The notes under the pieces are model-generated. The model ran no database searches. It had not been told where the DNA came from and saw nothing but the letters and a program-made list of their open reading frames with translations. This document shows positions 62,701-64,000 of a DNA stretch of 64,000 bases, one piece after another. The position numbers and the translations under genes are program-made. How positions within the stretch are numbered: position 1 is the stretch's first letter; each line of letters opens with the position of its first letter. The stretch covers positions 62,001 through 126,000 of the forward strand of contig JABVXV010000023.1 in NCBI GenBank assembly GCA_013365325.1, in the 5' to 3' direction. The DNA is from Dipetalonema caudispina (lineage: Eukaryota; Nematoda; Chromadorea; Rhabditida; Onchocercidae).

Positions 62701-64000
62701 TAGGAAAGAGAGGAAATATTGAAACCAGTTGATTCGTTGCCATTATCATTTCACACTACGAATCAAAATAATCGATCGTGACATCACTTATCACAACCAC
62801 AAAAGGGAATGATAAAACAGTTTGAGACATAGTTCATACAAATGGCATATTCGGAATCAGATCAACCACTGATAAGAAATCAAACAACAGCTTTTCGCAA
62901 TTTCCGTTTGCACCGGATGATTTTTAGTTTCTCACAAACTAATTTTACAACAACGTCCAACAATACAGCAAATATAATTTTTGAAAAGGCAAAAATCAAC
63001 TAATACATTTAATTACAAGCAGTAATACTTCCAAGAATCGCAAATTTTACTGATCGAAGTTTTTTTTTTTGTAGCTACCGAAACCACTCATATCATATAA
63101 CACTCAAAAATTAATAGTACTACATCAAAAAGTCTTTACAACCATTTCCTTACCCACTCCTCTTCCGTAATATCATCGAAAATTCCTTTTTCCCCGATAT
63201 CATCATTACGCAAAGTCATAACGTAAATTTCCGCACATACCTCAGAATATTTCTAAACTAATCGACCAAAAAAGAATAATTAACGAAAAGAAAAATCCAT
63301 TTAAAATTAGAATTAGTTAAAATTGTTGAAAAGATCAAAACTTTTAAATAATTTAATAATAATTGATGAAATTGTACAAATTAAGCAAAAATTCCTAATC
63401 ATTTTGCGTACATTTTAGACAATAACAGTTGATCTATTAGCCATCAAAATTTATTCTTATGCTGTCATATTTTTTAATTTATCAAATTAATAGTAAAATT
63501 AACCATGGAATGATCGAGAATAGACGAGGAGCCGAGTGAACTCATGGAATCCATACTAATATCCATTGATTGTACCGTTGATCTTGTTGCTCCTGCTCCT
63601 GTTGACATTTCCATATCACTACCAGCAATTGCAGGAATTGCTGATCGTACTAATTTCTTCAAATAACATAAAATATAGCTCATTTCATGGAAGACTGAAG
63701 AATGATGAAATATACGGTCGGATAGGTAATATGTAACAGCAAAATTTAAGGAATATCCTTTCACCTTCTTTAATTAACCCATTAAATTCTCTCTCTTCCC
63801 TCCTCTAAAAACAAAAAAAAAAAAAAAAACAAAAAAACTGGAAAATTGCTTAATAAGATATTTTAATATCTGACAAATCAATACGTCATGCTATGATAAA
63901 CACACATCATACAAAGGAGGTAGAAAATTCATTTGGAAAAAAAAAGAGTAATTTAGTACTACCAGTTTGTGGAAGAGAATTTTTCGTAATAATGAATTAT
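41708..64000 (-). CDS. Long coiled-coil protein, MTUS1/ATIP-like in architecture; 5' end beyond window
   Basis: At least 21 minus-strand exons join in phase to 975 residues plus an unseen N-terminus: 63656-63504, 63252-63154, 61973-61905, 61243-61156, 60329-59875, 59696-59517, 59385-59163, 54372-54154, 53236-53138, 51842-51741, 50673-50588, 50223-50178, 49492-49409, 46386-46331, 44346-44134, 43843-43647, 43475-43311, 43079-42976, 42506-42396, 42304-42229 and 41810-41708. The N-terminal half is low-complexity and charged, with a Pro/Lys block (RPPKPKPPSKSQLLMEKLKA). The C-terminal half from about 50673 is coiled coil (NHEDELNSVKERYEKQ; LRHSNAKLQLKVEEI; ENDLLRYKIEEME), then a Ser/Thr-rich tail ending STVIDSGISV. 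A disordered N-terminus with a coiled-coil C-terminus recalls MTUS1 microtubule-associated proteins, but I cannot prove orthology. A 39-base open stretch at 64000-63963 may be the preceding exon; alternatively translation starts at MSYILCYLKK near 63686. Introns reach 4.8 kb, and one contains the N gap. Confidence 0.6.
45581..45660. repeat. Two-copy 40-bp tandem repeat
   Basis: Units 45581-45620 and 45621-45660 are exactly 40 bases each and differ at 5 positions. They lie in the intron just upstream of exon 44346-44134 of the coiled-coil gene. Confidence 0.9.
45961..45985. repeat. CT-dinucleotide microsatellite
   Basis: (TC)n-rich run of about 25 bases, slightly interrupted, in an intron of the long coiled-coil gene. 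Confidence 0.85.
46331..46615 (-). CDS. Alternative internal first exon giving a membrane-anchored short isoform
   Basis: The exon at 46386-46331 is open far upstream of its acceptor. Reading from an ATG at 46615, 95 codons run without a stop straight into VNRNHEDELNSVKERYEKQ. An in-frame TGA sits two codons before the ATG, so this is a natural start. The new part is 76 residues and highly hydrophobic: one segment around PGLVVLPFILISLFSS with IYIILLACTTTAAS, and a second ILLPIFIIFIFLLILF just before the coiled coil. Joined to the seven downstream exons it gives about 417 residues with two predicted membrane helices at the N-terminus. A separate promoter would lie in 46,616-49,408. The long isoform uses the internal acceptor at 46387 instead. 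Confidence is limited because hydrophobic codons are T-rich and introns here are T-rich too on this strand. Confidence 0.45.
46907..46931. repeat. CT-dinucleotide microsatellite
   Basis: About 25 bases of uninterrupted (CT)n in a larger pyrimidine-rich stretch (about 46,860-46,931), about 290-320 bases upstream, in transcription direction, of the proposed internal first exon. Confidence 0.9.
53604..53633. repeat. Degenerate hexamer repeat of telomere-like register
   Basis: Five consecutive hexamers (CCACAA, CCTCAA, CCTCAG, CCTCAG, CCTAAT) in an intron of the coiled-coil gene. The last two units together contain GCCTAA, the complement of the nematode telomere unit TTAGGC, but the others are variants. 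Confidence 0.6.
54864..55205. other. Assembly gap of 100 N flanked by identical 121-bp sequence
   Basis: N's fill 54985-55084. The 121 bases before the gap (54864-54984) are repeated without difference immediately after it (55085-55205). This is the pattern of two contigs whose ends overlap but were scaffolded with a default 100-base gap. It falls in the intron between exons 59385-59163 and 54372-54154 of the coiled-coil gene, so no coding sequence is affected. Confidence 0.9.
57614..57637. repeat. Perfect 10-bp inverted repeat
   Basis: AATCGTTGCA at 57614-57623 and its exact complement at 57628-57637, separated by AAGC. A related TTGCAACGTT occurs about 40 bases upstream. Intronic in the long coiled-coil gene. 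Confidence 0.85.

Noticed and set aside
1..64000. tRNA, rRNA, CRISPR arrays, intact transposons
   Set aside because: None recognised by eye. A tRNAscan or covariance-model run could still find short RNA genes in the introns and intergenic regions.

Overview
The window looks like nuclear DNA of a nematode, most likely a filarial or related spirurid worm. Evidence: it is AT-rich; genes are split into many small exons; introns of about 50-1,000 bp end in the short U-rich TTTCAG-type acceptor; two start codons lie just behind such an acceptor, as expected for spliced-leader trans-splicing; and several products match genes known from C. elegans (csn-5, rle-1/Roquin, strd-1/STRAD, rfp-1/Bre1). No bacterial features, CRISPR array, rRNA or recognisable intact transposon was seen. 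Exon models were built by hand from reading frame, splice consensus and phase; unless stated, all phases join without a stop.

Layout, left to right. (1) 201-1414, minus: N-terminal part of CSN5, cut by the left edge. (2) 2343-4705, plus: LSM12-like protein. (3) 6187-7554, plus: EEF1A lysine methyltransferase 1 family, first exon unresolved. (4) 9027-15898, plus: Roquin/RLE-1 E3 ligase and RNA-binding protein. (5) 17892-20639, plus: STRAD pseudokinase. (6) 20640-24540: intergenic, with a possible unrecognised gene near 23,947-24,381. (7) 24541-31531, minus: Bre1/RNF20 histone H2B ubiquitin ligase, 21 exons. (8) 32513-33111, minus: a proposed small gene missed by ORF calling. (9) 34507-36336, plus: tandem-RRM protein. 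(10) 36926-40469, plus: TRMT44-type tRNA Um44 methyltransferase. (11) 41708 to beyond 64000, minus: a very long coiled-coil gene resembling MTUS1/ATIP in architecture, containing a 100-N assembly gap in an intron.

The genes do not form one pathway. Most are housekeeping or regulatory: protein ubiquitination and deneddylation (CSN5, Roquin, Bre1), RNA and translation-related modification (LSM12, EEF1AKMT1, TRMT44, RRM protein), and LKB1 signalling (STRAD).

Most noteworthy: the Roquin homologue keeps its RING and ROQ domains, but its CCCH zinc finger has lost three of four metal ligands; the coiled-coil gene has an apparent internal first exon encoding two hydrophobic helices fused in frame to the coiled coil, predicting a membrane-anchored isoform of about 417 residues; and there is a three-exon candidate gene of unknown family upstream of Bre1. 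I found no convincing wholly new multi-gene system.
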